A stretch of DNA of 64,000 nt from Fomitopsis serialis (Eukaryota > Basidiomycota > Agaricomycetes > Polyporales > Fomitopsidaceae): positions 620,001 to 684,000 of the forward strand of contig NW_025954967.1 of NCBI RefSeq assembly GCF_022376445.1. Reading direction: 5' to 3'. Position numbers and translations under genes: made by a program. The notes beneath the pieces were generated by a model. The model saw only the letters and a list, made by a program, of their open reading frames with translations, was not told where the DNA came from and did not search any database. Positions 1-11,055 of the stretch are shown piece by piece. Each line of letters starts with the position of its first letter. Position 1 is the first letter of the stretch.

Positions 1-874
1 CATTGCATGTTCCAGGGACGAGGCCCCACGGCGCACAGCAAGAGAGCGGGATTCATGCGACTTGCAGGCAATCGCAAAAGTCGCTCGAGGCTCAGTCCAG
101 TGATCGGTTGGATAGGAATGTAGAGTGCCATGAACTGGATGGTGTCGGGAACAATCTGCTGGCCATCTAGGCCCATATTCTGCCTACATGGCGGACGAGA
201 CCATAGGAAGTTTAAAACCTGGAAGGCTAAAGCGTGAAGCTTGAAGACTCACTTTCGAATATAGACACCAGGTATACCGTCGAGGGCTGAAGCAATAACG
301 TGCTCTGCCAACAGAGGTGTGTCTCGGTAATGCAAAATCTGCGCCACTTGGTTGAGAGTTTTATGTGTTCGCAGAGCGAGCGAATTCTGATTCCTCTGTT
401 GATGATTATCGCGCGCACTGATCGTGTAGCGCTGGAGTGACGAGCAGAAGGTGGGCGAAGCACTATGAGGACTTGCGAAGGGGTTGTACTTGAACTCCAT
501 GAGGTCATCCCGGATTTGGTTTAGCATGACACGAACACGATGAAAGTCGAGTTCAGTGGTGAAGGTCTCGAAGAAACTACTCTTCTCGAACGCAGTGCCT
601 ATCAACGACTGATCATGTAAATGCTAAATGTTCCTGACGTGAACAAACATTAACCAAAAGACAGATTCTCGAGTCAACGCACCTCCGCCCAGACATCCGG
701 CACTAAGAGTTTATCCCATGACTTTACGATGTCCTTCAAGTAGCTCAATTGAGGAGCGCATAGCTGGTGCATAGGTTTGGTGGCATCTGGCGTATGGATG
801 GATCCAAACATCCAGGCTGTAGGTTGTTCTTGTGCGTGCACAGATGGCGCTGCGGTCCAGGTCATCTTTGACAT
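1..874 (-). CDS. Two-module family protein, copy 1 (N-terminal part, runs off window)
   Basis: This is the N-terminal part of an unrecognised family found many times in the window. The likely start is the ATG at 874. Exon 1 ends near 674. A second exon spans about 605-245 and holds the family block with THKTLNQVAQILHYRD and ALDGIPGVYIRK. After an intron (about 245-180) the frame resumes at about 170-1 with LERLLRLPASRMNPALLLC followed by AVGPRPW, which matches the module-1 core of the other copies. In this copy the core Asp is replaced (QFMALY instead of SIDCA) and the core Lys is replaced by Val (CAVGP instead of CAKGP), so any ancestral catalytic site is lost. It is the copy most similar to the relic at 12600-12960. 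The C-terminal two thirds lie outside the window, so intactness cannot be judged. The function is unknown. Confidence 0.6.
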
Positions 875-1268
875 TCAGGTTTGTAGCGGTTTATGGACCC
901 GTAAGTAATGCGGAAGACGAGACGGCCCAATACGGTTGACTGATGTTGGCCCGAGTCTGGGCGTTTCGCGCGACGCGGTCAGTTCCTGGTCAGTTCTACT
1001 TCCTCCAGACCACACACACCGTCAGCTCAGCTTCGCTAAACCATCCCCATCTAGTCTGGCTAATACCTGCACTTAACGGTAGCCGTCGTATTGTCTATAC
1101 TTTGCCAGGACTGCGAAGGAATGGGCACCCCAGAACCGTCTGCGCGCAGCAGAAACTGACCAGACTGAGCCTTATACTACGGGCTCTCAGTGATATGTCT
1201 TGATCCTGTAAGTCGTGTTCACGCTTACTTGGAGTCGCAGCAGTGAAGTTTGCTGACAGATTGCCGGA

Positions 1269-2327
1269 ATGCCATCCAAATTATTCGAGCATCCCTTCGA
1301 CCTCACGAAAGCCCGACTACGATCCCAAGTACTAGATGCAACCGCTCGGTTTGACGGGCCAATGAAATGCTTGGTGCAGACATGGCAGAAGGAGGGCTTG
1401 CGAGGTCTGTACAGGGTGAGTCTGCTCTTCCTGGAGGCGAAGGATAGCTTGAGAGTTTTTTTGCAGGGCCTACGAGCGCCCATAGTCGGCGCGATGGCGG
1501 AGAACGCAACACTTTTCTGGACATACACAGAGTTGACACAGAGTTCCAAAACGTGATTCCGTGATGTGAGAGCAGCCGGCGACACACCAAATACGCTCGG
1601 CCAACTCGCTCTCGCAGGTTCCGGCGCAGGTTATGTAACGAGTTTCGTCCTGTGAGTACCATCTCTATGTCGTCGCCCAGCGCCCTTCCAATGCTTCCGT
1701 AATACCCCCATAGAGCTCGTGATGTGCAAGATGCAAGTGCAGATGTCTCGAGGCACCCGGTGTCTCACCAGCCCAAGCAGCGGCAGCCCTATCCTCGGTT
1801 GCGCCGGCCGCAGCCTTACCCACAGGCCTCTACAGCTCTCCTTTCCATAAACTTCCCGGTCCTATCTCCGTCCTCACATCCGTCGTCCGTACCACCGGCT
1901 TCCGCGGGCTCTGGCTCGGCCAAACCGCGACGCTCATCCGGGAGACCGGCGGTGGCGCCGCATGGCTCGCGTCCGAGGAGGCTGTCGCGACTTTCCTTCT
2001 GACGCGGCGCCATATTCCGTCCAAAGACAAGAAGGAGCTCAGACCTTGGAAGTCAGCGGTGTCGGGCGCCGCGGCGGGCATCGCCTACAACGTCGCGCTC
2101 TTCCCGGCGGACACGGTGAAGAGCACGGTACAGACAGAGGCCGAGCTGCGTCCGAGAGCGCCTGGAGAGCCTGGCCCTACGTTCCTTAGCGCATTCAGGG
2201 CGATGTATGCAGCGCAGGGGATCAAAGGCTTGTACGCAGGGTGTGGCATCACTGCGGCGGGGGCGATATCTAGCAGTGCTCCGTCTTCTTGATTTACGAT
2301 GGCTCGAGCAAGGGATACGGCTCGTAG
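1269..2327 (+). pseudogene. Mitochondrial ornithine carrier (ARG11/ORT1-like), degraded
   Basis: This is a mitochondrial carrier family (SLC25) sequence most like fungal ornithine carriers, which exchange ornithine across the inner mitochondrial membrane. Visible blocks are the first carrier signature HPFDLTKARLRSQ with its EGLRGLYRG tail, APIVGAMAEN, the second signature PIELVMCKMQVQM, and the third region NVALFPADTVKSTVQ with GIKGLYAGCG, ending VFLIYDGSSKGYGS. A 51 bp intron follows LYR near 1417. Damage: an in-frame TGA at 1554-1556, a frame change near 1748 after MQVQM, and a frame break at the CC of 2281-2282 just before VFLIYDG. The basic residue of the second signature is Met instead of Lys. 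No convincing start or N-terminus is seen upstream. I call it a pseudogene, although the last break could be a base-calling error. Confidence 0.72.
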
Positions 2328-2596
2328 TGACCGTTATAGAATGACACGCTTCTCGATCAACCTTCAAACTGGACGGGTCACGAATGAGATACACTGTTTC
2401 TGATGCACGACTTCCCCAGATCGTTCATTCATCATTGTTCGTTGTACGACAAACATGTAACCCGTCTGGCGACCTATATGTAGGAACTAGGTGACGACAT
2501 AACATTTCAATATTCAATCTTGAGTGTAGTCAAACATGGTATCATACAGAGAGGAGAGTGAAGGGGAGCAAGTTCGCGTTGAGCTACGGGGAGAAC

Positions 2597-5500
2597 CTAG
2601 CTACATGGAGAGATATTCGTATCCGCGCCAGAACCCTCTGGACGAAGTAATTGGCCGAGTGCGTACATCTGTTGTTCGACTGCGAGCATGGTACTGATGA
2701 TGCGGAACTCCTGAGCCGGATTCGCGTCCAAAGGCATGGACACCGCGTAGTCGAACATAGGGCACCGCCTAAATCGCCAGACGTGCCGCCCTTGTGCATC
2801 CCGTTCGAGTTTGGGGTGATGAGCGCAGATGATGAACCTCCACTCGTTGTAGTATACGCTGTACGCGCAGAGCGCGTCGTCCAACTGCACTGCAGCATCC
2901 GCGTCGCTCAATTGGCGGTCTAGATCCCAGCCTTGCTGGCGATAATGATGGACGACGCATGTCGTGAGCGTCCAGTGTAGGGCGCCCAGTGTCTCCGCTT
3001 CCGCGGACTTGACGTCTTCCTCTGAGTCGGTCTCACCGCGTACGATGACGACGAGTGGGATGACTGGCAGAGTTGGACGCGGATATCTAGCAACGTAACA
3101 TTGGTGAGACACATCCGTAACTCTGAGTGACTGTCTGTTCACTAGCTCACCTCCAAGTAGGAATGAAAACCCACGACGTTGACGACCGGCCAAACAATCG
3201 CAGTATGAACTCGCCGATAGGGTCATACGGGTCCAGTTCCTGTGCCAGCTGAGAGGAGGAAGTGGACGAGGCAGTAAGCGCCATTATGCTTGCCTTCTGC
3301 TCCAGTGTGGCATCGGGTCGCATATATAGGTCGGGCACGAAGTTCTCGCGCGGCTTCTGGTCATCCCAATCAATCCATTTACACTCTGCTAATTGATTCA
3401 GGTGATGGAGACGCAGGGCAGCGAAGTGCATTGTTTGCTCGGCCATTGTTCGTGCACGATCCTCGATCATTCGATCCACCTGGGAAACACACCTGTGTGA
3501 GCATAGCATGGAATTTCGCGAGTGATCAGGTACCTGGTACACGGCCGGCACGGGTATACTCCCGTGTTGGTCCAAGTACATATTCGATTTCATGTATGCC
3601 GACTTGATCATGCACACACGTATCATTAATTCCCACCAGCACTGTGACGGCCGCATTCGATCCCAGAGTACTTCTCCGTCGAGCCATGTCCACCCGTGCG
3701 CCGATGGATCGCGGCGCACAGTTTGGCCCGAATATCTGGGACTCGGAAATTCAGCATCTGTGACACTCCAATCCTTGGGTAGGCGAGTCTTGGCGACGTA
3801 CCCTGCCGAAGTCAAAGCAGACAGATCAGGGCCTGACAACAGTCCCAAGTGCATCAGCACGTCTTGAGGGACATAGTGGCGACCAGCAACAGTTACGGGA
3901 CCAGTGAATGCTTCGGGTGCTGTGACTGGCCTTCGAACAATGGGTTAGCAACACCGCCGAGCCTACAGAGCATAAGGTCCATTTACCTCGTAACTATGTC
4001 GTGCTGTATTGTCATATCTAGATATGTGCGCAGACACTCCATTGGTTTCAGAGTGGTGCCATACGATATGGTGGTTGGCGGTATCGCAGCCCGCACTTCA
4101 ATGCGGCGATCTCTGGTCCGAAGCCGTGAAGCGCGTCCCGCCTGCTTGCGCAACCATTGATCAACGAGCTTGATAGACTGATCAATTTCACGATCGCTGG
4201 GACCGGGGTCACAGTCTACAACCTGGGGACCAAGGAAGGCCACAGTGAACGGGTCCATGACAGGTGGACGCAATGAATATTGCGGAATGTTTGGATGCTC
4301 TGCTGAATCAGGGTTGGAAGATGAGGATGCGTCGGATCCATCGAAGCCTTGCAGCTGGCGTGAAAAGCTACTGTTCTCCGAGACGTCGCGCCATTGGATC
4401 TCGTCCCATATACTAGTCAGACGGAAGATGTGGTGCTGAAGAGATAGGAGGGCCAAGCCAACGCGGTACCGACTCCGCAGGAAGTCCGACGCGTCTCCTT
4501 CGTCATTTCGCACACAGGGAAAAGGCAGCGTATCAAACAAGAGAGACAGAAACCGATAGTGCCCAGTCGAGTCAGATGGCACATAGGGGATGTGTGCAAT
4601 GATGTGTATGGCTTCGGAGTCGTATACCAATCCCAAGGTCATTGCCCAACGTGGAAGTACCCTTGCTCCACTGCTAATATTGCGAGGCCTGGCGCCACGC
4701 ACGCGTTCGGCAATGGATGCCCGTGCAGTGCATGCCTGTACCATAGATAGAAGGCTGACAGTAGCATTGTCAGCAAGGTGGCGCAGTACGGTCTGCATAT
4801 CCACTGCTGGCACACCGGCTGTGTCCCAAGAAGAAGGGCCCTGGGCGACAAGCATGAGAGCAGGATTGAACATGTTGATGGGAAGACGATCCAACCATCC
4901 TAAAGACGGTGCATCCGAGTCCGGCTCAGCGTAGTAAGCTGCTTGGGTATACAGCACCGCGCAGTCGATGGATCCTGTACCTCGAGAGCGACGACCATCA
5001 TGCTGTATCAGGGACAAGTCTTGCCTTCGGGAGGAAAGCGGGTGCCAGATTTCAAACAGATTGTCAGTTACTACTACCCACGATCTAGGGGCATTTACGA
5101 CATACCTTCTCACCACTGTCGCAGGGATTCCATCGAGCGCAGTCATGATTGCATGTCTCGCCTCGAACTCGCCATTTCTATATCGAAGGACTGCATAGAT
5201 TTGGTGCAGAGTCATTTGGGTCGCTCGTATGTGATGATTGTGGATGTTGTGCATCGAGACCTGCCAGCTTGAGGGGTCGTGGCAACGTTTTATGGTCAGA
5301 GTGAAGCTCGGAGAGAGGCTGTGAGGGGATCGACCCTTCATTTCTGCATCGGACAGGAATCGCATAATGCACTTTCCCTCATCACATATATGATGCAGGC
5401 TGGAGCGGACCAAGTCTGCATGAGGCTCCCATTCCCCGCGACGGCGACGGCGACCAACTGCTTTCAGATCCTAAGTAGTGCGGATACAATATACAGGCAT

Positions 5501-5696
5501 GTCAGTGTGCCTGGTATGTGTTAGCGACATGTTACAAGTGACGTACCATCCATGATCGAGGTGCTACCAAGTGTTGCCATGTGAGCTTCAACTCCTGTAG
5601 ATACCGGATCTGTCTTGAGCAGAGCAGTGCGATATCCGAGCTTGGGTCCATAGACTCAAGGGTGCGAAACTCCCAAGCATGATTGTGGCGAGTCAT
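2597..5696 (-). CDS. Two-module family protein, copy 2 (divergent, apparently intact)
   Basis: This is an unrecognised basidiomycete protein, most diverged of the full copies. The start is placed at ATG 5696 (MTRHNHAWEFRTLESMD), which aligns with the WTFAS start region of other copies. Exon 1 ends at a GTACGT donor near 5546. The next long exon (about 5460-3990) contains TLHQIYAVLRYRN and ALDGIPATVVRR. It then has module 1: SIDCAVLYTQ, NPALMLVAQGPSSW, LGLVYDSEAIHIIAHIPY, FLSLLFDTLPFPC and LALLSLQHHIFRLTSIWDE. Later exons carry YVAKTRLPKDW, the block FVPDLYMRPDATLEQKA, and module 2 (IPLVVIVRGETDS, LHWTLTTCVVHHYRQQGWDLDR, YSVYYNEWRFIICAHHPK). The stop is at 2597. The module-1 Lys is replaced by Gln (VAQGP). 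No frame break was found in the large exons. Total length is estimated at about 880 residues. Function, localisation and partners cannot be read from the sequence, and no signal peptide or membrane span is evident. Confidence 0.68.
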
Positions 5697-5819
5697 CTCC
5701 GGAGTCGTTGAATGTATTGGCGATTCAGGGGTCACCGCGCCAGTGGCAGTCGCACTCAAACACACGACTAGATGCCAGGGCCCAACACCCCGAGTACTGA
5801 ACACTTGCTAGATGGTGAC

Positions 5820-6828
5820 GGCTTCTAGTAGGACCTCAGTGAGCGAGTGACGAGCATTTAAGCTGCAGCAGACGCCGGAGCCACAAGTTTGTAACTGCAG
5901 ATGCGTCACCGGTTCACCCCAGGCCTCCGGTGCCCTCCATCGCGTATTGTGCATTGCCAGTGATTCATTCCCATTTCAATCCCAAACATATTGTAGACAA
6001 ACTGGTTTGGCATGTATCATGGGTTATAGTCTACCTGAGATGTTCCTGTTTTAGATTGGTGGTTGTATTGACTAGTGGTCGATAAAGTATGCATTCTCGT
6101 ATGTGTACTGCCTGCGCCGGCCGATCAGGGGTTTTGAATTATTATTGAGTGTGATACTAGGGTTCAATTTGTCATGACTTACTCGTGTACCACTCTGCAC
6201 TTATGTTGCTATCTTCTGTCTGTATACTTTAATGATACAATCATATGTTCTTTCGTCGGAGTCATAACACCACCAGTATCATGATGGTGGTGATCACAAG
6301 CTCCGAGTCGAGACTAGCCGTGATGTTGCCGGCCGGAAGTGATATCATCTGTTTGTCGCTGCAACTAAAATGTGACAAGTGACACAGTGGAGGCTACAGC
6401 AGTTCTTGTAATGTGTCAGCATGAAAAGCATATATTACTACATTTAGTGACCTGATACAGACAGTGTGATGCTTCAACTTGAAACAGAATATTCAGATGC
6501 ATGTTGATGATATGAAATGATCATTGTAACATTCACAACACTCAATTCAGCATGTTTCAACAGTTGATGACATCAGCATTCTGTACTGGTATTGTACAAT
6601 CAATATTTAGATGTGTTCATAGCAAGTGTCAAATGTGTATTTGAGTTGACTGATACTCATTTACTTGCTATTGTCATTCTAGTCTGGGAAATGATTACTC
6701 TCACACTATTGTGTCAAGTGTCAATGCTGATCACTAGGGTGTACATATAAAAGCAGGTGTGAAGTTCTGTTTGACTACACCAATTCACAACCTCCATCTG
6801 TCTGTCCTCCAGGAGTACTGTTAGTAAA
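5820..6828. other. AT-rich intergenic island, no gene seen
   Basis: About 1 kb of clearly AT-rich sequence sits between copy 2 and the nuclease-like gene at 6829, in contrast to the GC-rich coding DNA elsewhere. No reading frame with family similarity was recognised. The AT-rich character continues through the first exons of the downstream gene, so the island and that gene may share an origin. It contains short palindromic and TG/CA-rich stretches, but I could not define terminal repeats or a target-site duplication. Confidence 0.5.
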
Positions 6829-8573
6829 ATGACCTCCCCAAGCCCACTACCTCTTGATACTATGGAAAACATTCGTGAAGCACTAGGATTTGTACAAGAT
6901 CTCAAGTCTGCTGCTAGGTTTGACTGATCACTTTCAATGATGCATGTTATACTCAAGCTGATTGTTGCCACAGTAAGATGACTATTGATCAAATCCAATC
7001 AAATGGAGATTGGGATATGAATGACATTGGTGAAGACTTGAAGACCAAGAAATCTCATTCTAAGACTGTCAGACATACCACCGCTGGTGTGAAAGCTCAA
7101 CTGCAAGATCAGCCATTGAATGAAGAAATAGCTGCCTTAATCCAGCAGCTCAAACTGAAATATATTGTTGAGTTTGACACTATGCCTGCAGAGTTTAGTG
7201 TCAGTAAAGCCCATGTGAGTACTCACTATCTCTAAGGCTTGCAGTGCATCCTCTTACCAGTACAATTGCAGGCAATCCTGGAGGACTATGACTCATCAAC
7301 TGCCAATGCTATGTTATCATACTTCTCAAGATTTGCCATCAACAAACTGGAGAACACAATACTTGATTCACTGCCACTGCATCACAAGCTTGGCACAAAG
7401 ATTATTACCTGGAAAGAACCCAACCACAGTAATGATGAAGACTTTGCTCCAAGGATCATAACACAGGAAGATCAGAACTGTATTGACAGTTTGCCTCATT
7501 TCATGATCATGCGACCTCCTGATAACCCATATCAAACTGGTGAAGTTCATGTGGAGCGGAATGTTGGGACTCCTATCTCTAGCTTGTTTGAGGAGCTCAA
7601 TGCTAGCTGGAAGCAACACTCGTTTGTCATTTCCCTGTTATGATTGATATCTGTGTTCCAATCACTTTTATCATTCAGGAACACATTGGTGGACTTACTA
7701 GACACTCTGTCAAAGTCAACAAAGGGTGCAAAGCCAGATATATGCATCCAGAGCCAATGGAGATTTGATGAAAGCTCCAATACATTGGTTGAAATCCTGA
7801 AACACAGCAAGTCATATGAAGGAGCAGTAACCCCTACAGTTCCAGGTGCTGTTGTCTTCATTGCTGAAGCAAAGAAGACCAGTAACAGTCGCAGTGCGGC
7901 CATTGCCCAAATGGCCCTTGTCCTACACCCAACACTGATCATGCTGATCATGCTGTATCATCGTGATCATGGCTTCAAGTATAACATGGACAAAGCCAAG
8001 ATTTTGGAAGCAGAAGAGCAAATCCCTGCGGAATACTTCATCCCAAGTGTCTTTTACTCCGATCAAGAAATCTCCATACTGGCAAATTATCCCACGATTG
8101 CCACCGATCATACACCGCGGGGTAATAACACTCGCTGGCGCATGAAATGCGAAAATTTGGTCAAGTACGACATTTCATCCAGGATGAATGATGCTAAGAA
8201 GTTTACCTTCTATGTGGCAATGCTGGCTGTGTTCCGCCATGTCCAGCGGCTCAAGCAGATCTGGACCAATCAGGACAATACCCGCTATTTCAAGGAGATA
8301 CTCGAACACACTGCCAAGAATGCTCCAAAGAAAGGTCAGTCATTCTTGCCACTCGTGAGAACGTTGTCTGACAATTCATGCATATTGCCCATGAAAGAAC
8401 CAACTTCCGAGGCTATAGAAGGCCAGTCGAAGGAAGGCCAATCATCAAAGCAGACAGACGGGCCCCGATCTTCCACACCCGCCTCCGAAGGCGGCTCGAG
8501 TGCGAAAGGCTCGGCGGGAGGATCGAAGGGGAGAGGAAGAAAGAAGGTGACGATAGCACAGCCCACGAAGTGA
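6829..8573 (+). CDS. PD-(D/E)xK nuclease-like protein, single module
   Basis: Four exons join cleanly in frame: 6829-6917, 6974-7214, 7272-7621 and 7679-8573. All introns are GT..AG and the product is 524 residues. The core has the order of a PD-(D/E)xK nuclease: Pro246-Asp247 in KPDICIQSQ, then after 42 intervening residues a hydrophobic strand AVVFI followed by Glu290-Ala-Lys292, then a helix with Gln304 (AIAQMAL). Downstream come LHPTLIMLIMLYHRDHGF, FIPSVFYSDQEISILANYP and a helix ending HVQRLKQIWTN. These align with both modules of the multi-copy family in this window. The C-terminus (from about residue 455) is Ser/Gly/Lys-rich and basic, and probably disordered. The N-terminal 220 residues are not recognised. 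Codons are AT-rich compared with most neighbours. No break was seen. A DNA-cleaving or DNA-binding role is inference from the motif only. Confidence 0.72.
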
Positions 8574-8599
8574 GCATCCTCACGCGAGATTGTGGACGA

Positions 8600-9000
8600 A
8601 CCCGAGTTGTATAACCACCGAATTGCGAAGTTTGAAGATTTGCATATGTATTACTTGGGCTGTGTTGGTGCTACACGTAATGCAGGGTATCAGCATACTG
8701 CAATTGAATAAGTATAGAGCGCAGCATGCTGGGCTGAGAACTAGGCATTGTCGTGGGGCAAATAGTAAACCGGCACGACACGGTATACAGTACGTACGTT
8801 ACAAATGAGCCACGTCGCCGGGTCCACTCGTCTTGCTCTGTTTGCGCGCGTGCATTCACCAACCTACTTGACGCTGACGACTCCGGCATGAGCACACTGC
8901 CAAGCCCTGCGGACCATAGTTCTCGCCTCGTTGGTTGTCACCCGACAGGCTAAGGGCTAGGGGAGGGCCTCAGCATTGAAAGTGGCGAGTTAACAGACTT
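8600..9000. other. No gene seen
   Basis: Downstream of the nuclease-like gene I see no frame with protein-like composition or similarity to other parts of the window. It may contain the 3' UTR of the gene ending at 8573. Confidence 0.4.
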
Positions 9001-9004
9001 TTAT

Positions 9005-9330
9005 TGTCGATGCAGAGCTGTTCGGCGCAGGCCCAGGTGATGCGAGCGCTGAGGATTGCGACTGCGACACGTCTGAGCATAGCGCCGACACGCGCATCTA
9101 GCGTTCGGTGAATCTGTCAACAGCACACCATCATAGTCGGTGCCTGGGACAGAAGGGTGAGATAGCAACGCACGTCTGGCCTTTCTTCATCCACTCCCAT
9201 TTCTGCCTGGCCAGACTCTAGACCCACGATGACATCTGATGCATCGCGACGCGCCTGAGGGGCAATCTAGACCCGCGAGCGTGTTGCCTCTGGGTGTGAG
9301 CGATGTTGCGAGCTCCGTGCCCGGCGAGGC
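9005..9330 (-). pseudogene. Relic of coiled-coil gene, C-terminal part
   Basis: The top-strand sequence from about 9009 (gcagagctgttcggcgcagg) through gcgactgcgacacgtctgag, and on to cacgtctggcctttc near 9180, tracks the corresponding stretch of the coiled-coil gene at 32660-32820, with many substitutions and indels. Resemblance fades after about 9330. No frame is preserved. It is one of several scattered remains of that gene, all with the same orientation. Confidence 0.55.
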
Positions 9331-9754
9331 CGACAAAAGCGTTGTGGGCGCGCGCCGCGCACTGGTTCACATTAACGGCAGCATTACCTCCTGGAGCATT
9401 CAAAGCGATGATGATGCTAAGAAACAGGCGAAACGCACGCTCATTCAGTTGATGCGCCTGTTGTGCAATATAGGCGCGGCGGATGAGCCTATGGCGTCCC
9501 CTCGAGTGCGGAACTCCCGTAGGATAATCTAAACGCGACCTCTTTGAGTGGGGGAGGACGGTCTCATATGAGAGCTGGTCAGAAATCATGTCAATAGGGC
9601 TTGACTCGGAGCCAAAGCGTAACTTACGAGACCGGACTAAGACACTCGTCAATTCGCTACGCTGGACTATAATGTCACTGATCGTTGCTCGCGATAGCGC
9701 AGTGAATTACGAAGCGTACCGTTTGTGTACAATCTTTTACTGGCTCAATGTCAC

Positions 9755-9990
9755 AGCTAGGTCCACTTCGTTGGGCCCCGCACAAAAAGCGTGTATAGAA
9801 GCGGAGGTCGTTGGACGTTGGCATGCAGTGATCCGGATACTTCGCCGCTCAACCTGGGCCGCCATAGTCAAGGTCGCGGCTGCCTGGCTCAGCCTGGCCG
9901 TCGAAGTCCGCTGCGTCCCGGCGTGATCCCATATCGGACCGACTGGACTCCGCTTATGTGTGTTTGAAGGGCGCGGCGCACAACGATATG
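9755..9990 (+). repeat. Dispersed repeat also present in a permease intron
   Basis: The sequence beginning agctaggtccacttcgttgg, continuing through cctgggccgccatagtcaag and gcggctgcctggctcagcct to about ggactccgcttatgtgtg, matches the reverse complement of the extra DNA in the permease intron at 26500-26975. The copy here lacks the central part of the intronic version. It is probably a small non-autonomous mobile element or part of one. No reading frame or terminal repeat was identified. Confidence 0.55.
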
Positions 9991-10149
9991 GACCTATGTA
10001 GCTGCAAGAATCCACCAGCCTGGCCACAACTGGCCACTGTCAAGAACGGAGAGAGCGTAAGTTAAGCGGAAAGCGGGTTCGTCCGACTCCGATCCAAGTG
10101 CTCGACGCCGGCCAGCGCCGGCCCGGCGCGAGCGCAGCGCGGAGCGGCT

Positions 10150-10410
10150 AATAGGGACAATGGTTGCTCTTGGGTTGCTCGTCATGCATTCATGGCTGCC
10201 TGCCTCTGACGGGTTTCTTCCTTGGTAACTGAGTACTGAAGTATCAATATAATCGTTAGTCATGTAGTCCCTGTACCTTTGGATGCACCACCTCAAGAGG
10301 TCGCACAGCGGCAATTGGACGAACTCAACGATATATTCGGTGTGTACTGTGCTTGGGACCTGCTTGCCTCTACTATGCAATCATGTACGACGCCAGACTG
10401 GCCTCTAGAG
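10150..10410 (+). pseudogene. Two-module family relic (3' end only)
   Basis: The motif atggttgctcttgggttgct followed by cattcatggctgcctgcctc and gggtttcttccttgg matches the HGCLPLAGFLLGD block of copy 28857-31797 (there near 31345). The sequence gatatattcggtgtgtactg near 10330 then matches that copy's 3' flank near 31810. Most of module 2 between them is deleted. It forms the left edge of the direct duplication that also contains the coiled-coil gene at 11056-12595. Confidence 0.6.
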
Positions 10411-10419
10411 TCCTCGCCG

Positions 10420-11055
10420 AGGATGCGACCGATACATGCATGTACAGTCTTCGTGACCCTGCTAAATGAAGCCACACACAATGAGCGCCTTCATAAATAG
10501 TACGAGGAATCTGACACGGCTGATATCCTCACCGCCAATCCATCAGAGCAAACAGAGGCCTCCTCCTAAGGGAGAAGGAGAGCTCCTCACACAGTCGGAT
10601 GACGGTGAACATCTTGATGCGTACGACATTACTGGACCTCAGCAGCATCTGAGCGTGACTGCTTCTCGATTCAGCGGTACCGACACCGGAGAAGTGAGGT
10701 CTTGGAGAGATGGCGCTCCGGCGAGGAATGGATGTCGTGAAGCCTCTGTTGCACAATATTCAAATCTCAGATTGTTCGAGCCTACAGTGCGAAACGTAAG
10801 GCGTTAGTGACCGTCACTGAGCGCGGGTATGAAGCACTCATGTATCAGGCACTGAAGCTTGTGTCAACCGTGACAGGATACCTGCTGGACCTGCTGGAAG
10901 CAACAAGACGATCTCGGTGATGACTATTAAAATAGCACATACAGGTATCAACACAGGTGTATAGCACGTATCGCTCTAGAAGGTATAACTAATACCACGA
11001 GACAATCAACGAGCACAACAAGGCAGACCCGCCGGCTGTACTCTACATACCTACT
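10420..11055. other. Duplicated spacer between family relic and coiled-coil gene
   Basis: There is no gene here. From about 10790 (aaacgtaaggcgttagtgac) to 11050 (ctgtactctacatacctact) it parallels 32070-32410, the 3'-to-3' spacer between the family copy ending at 31797 and the coiled-coil gene ending at 32411. This shows that the two genes were duplicated as one block. Confidence 0.6.
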
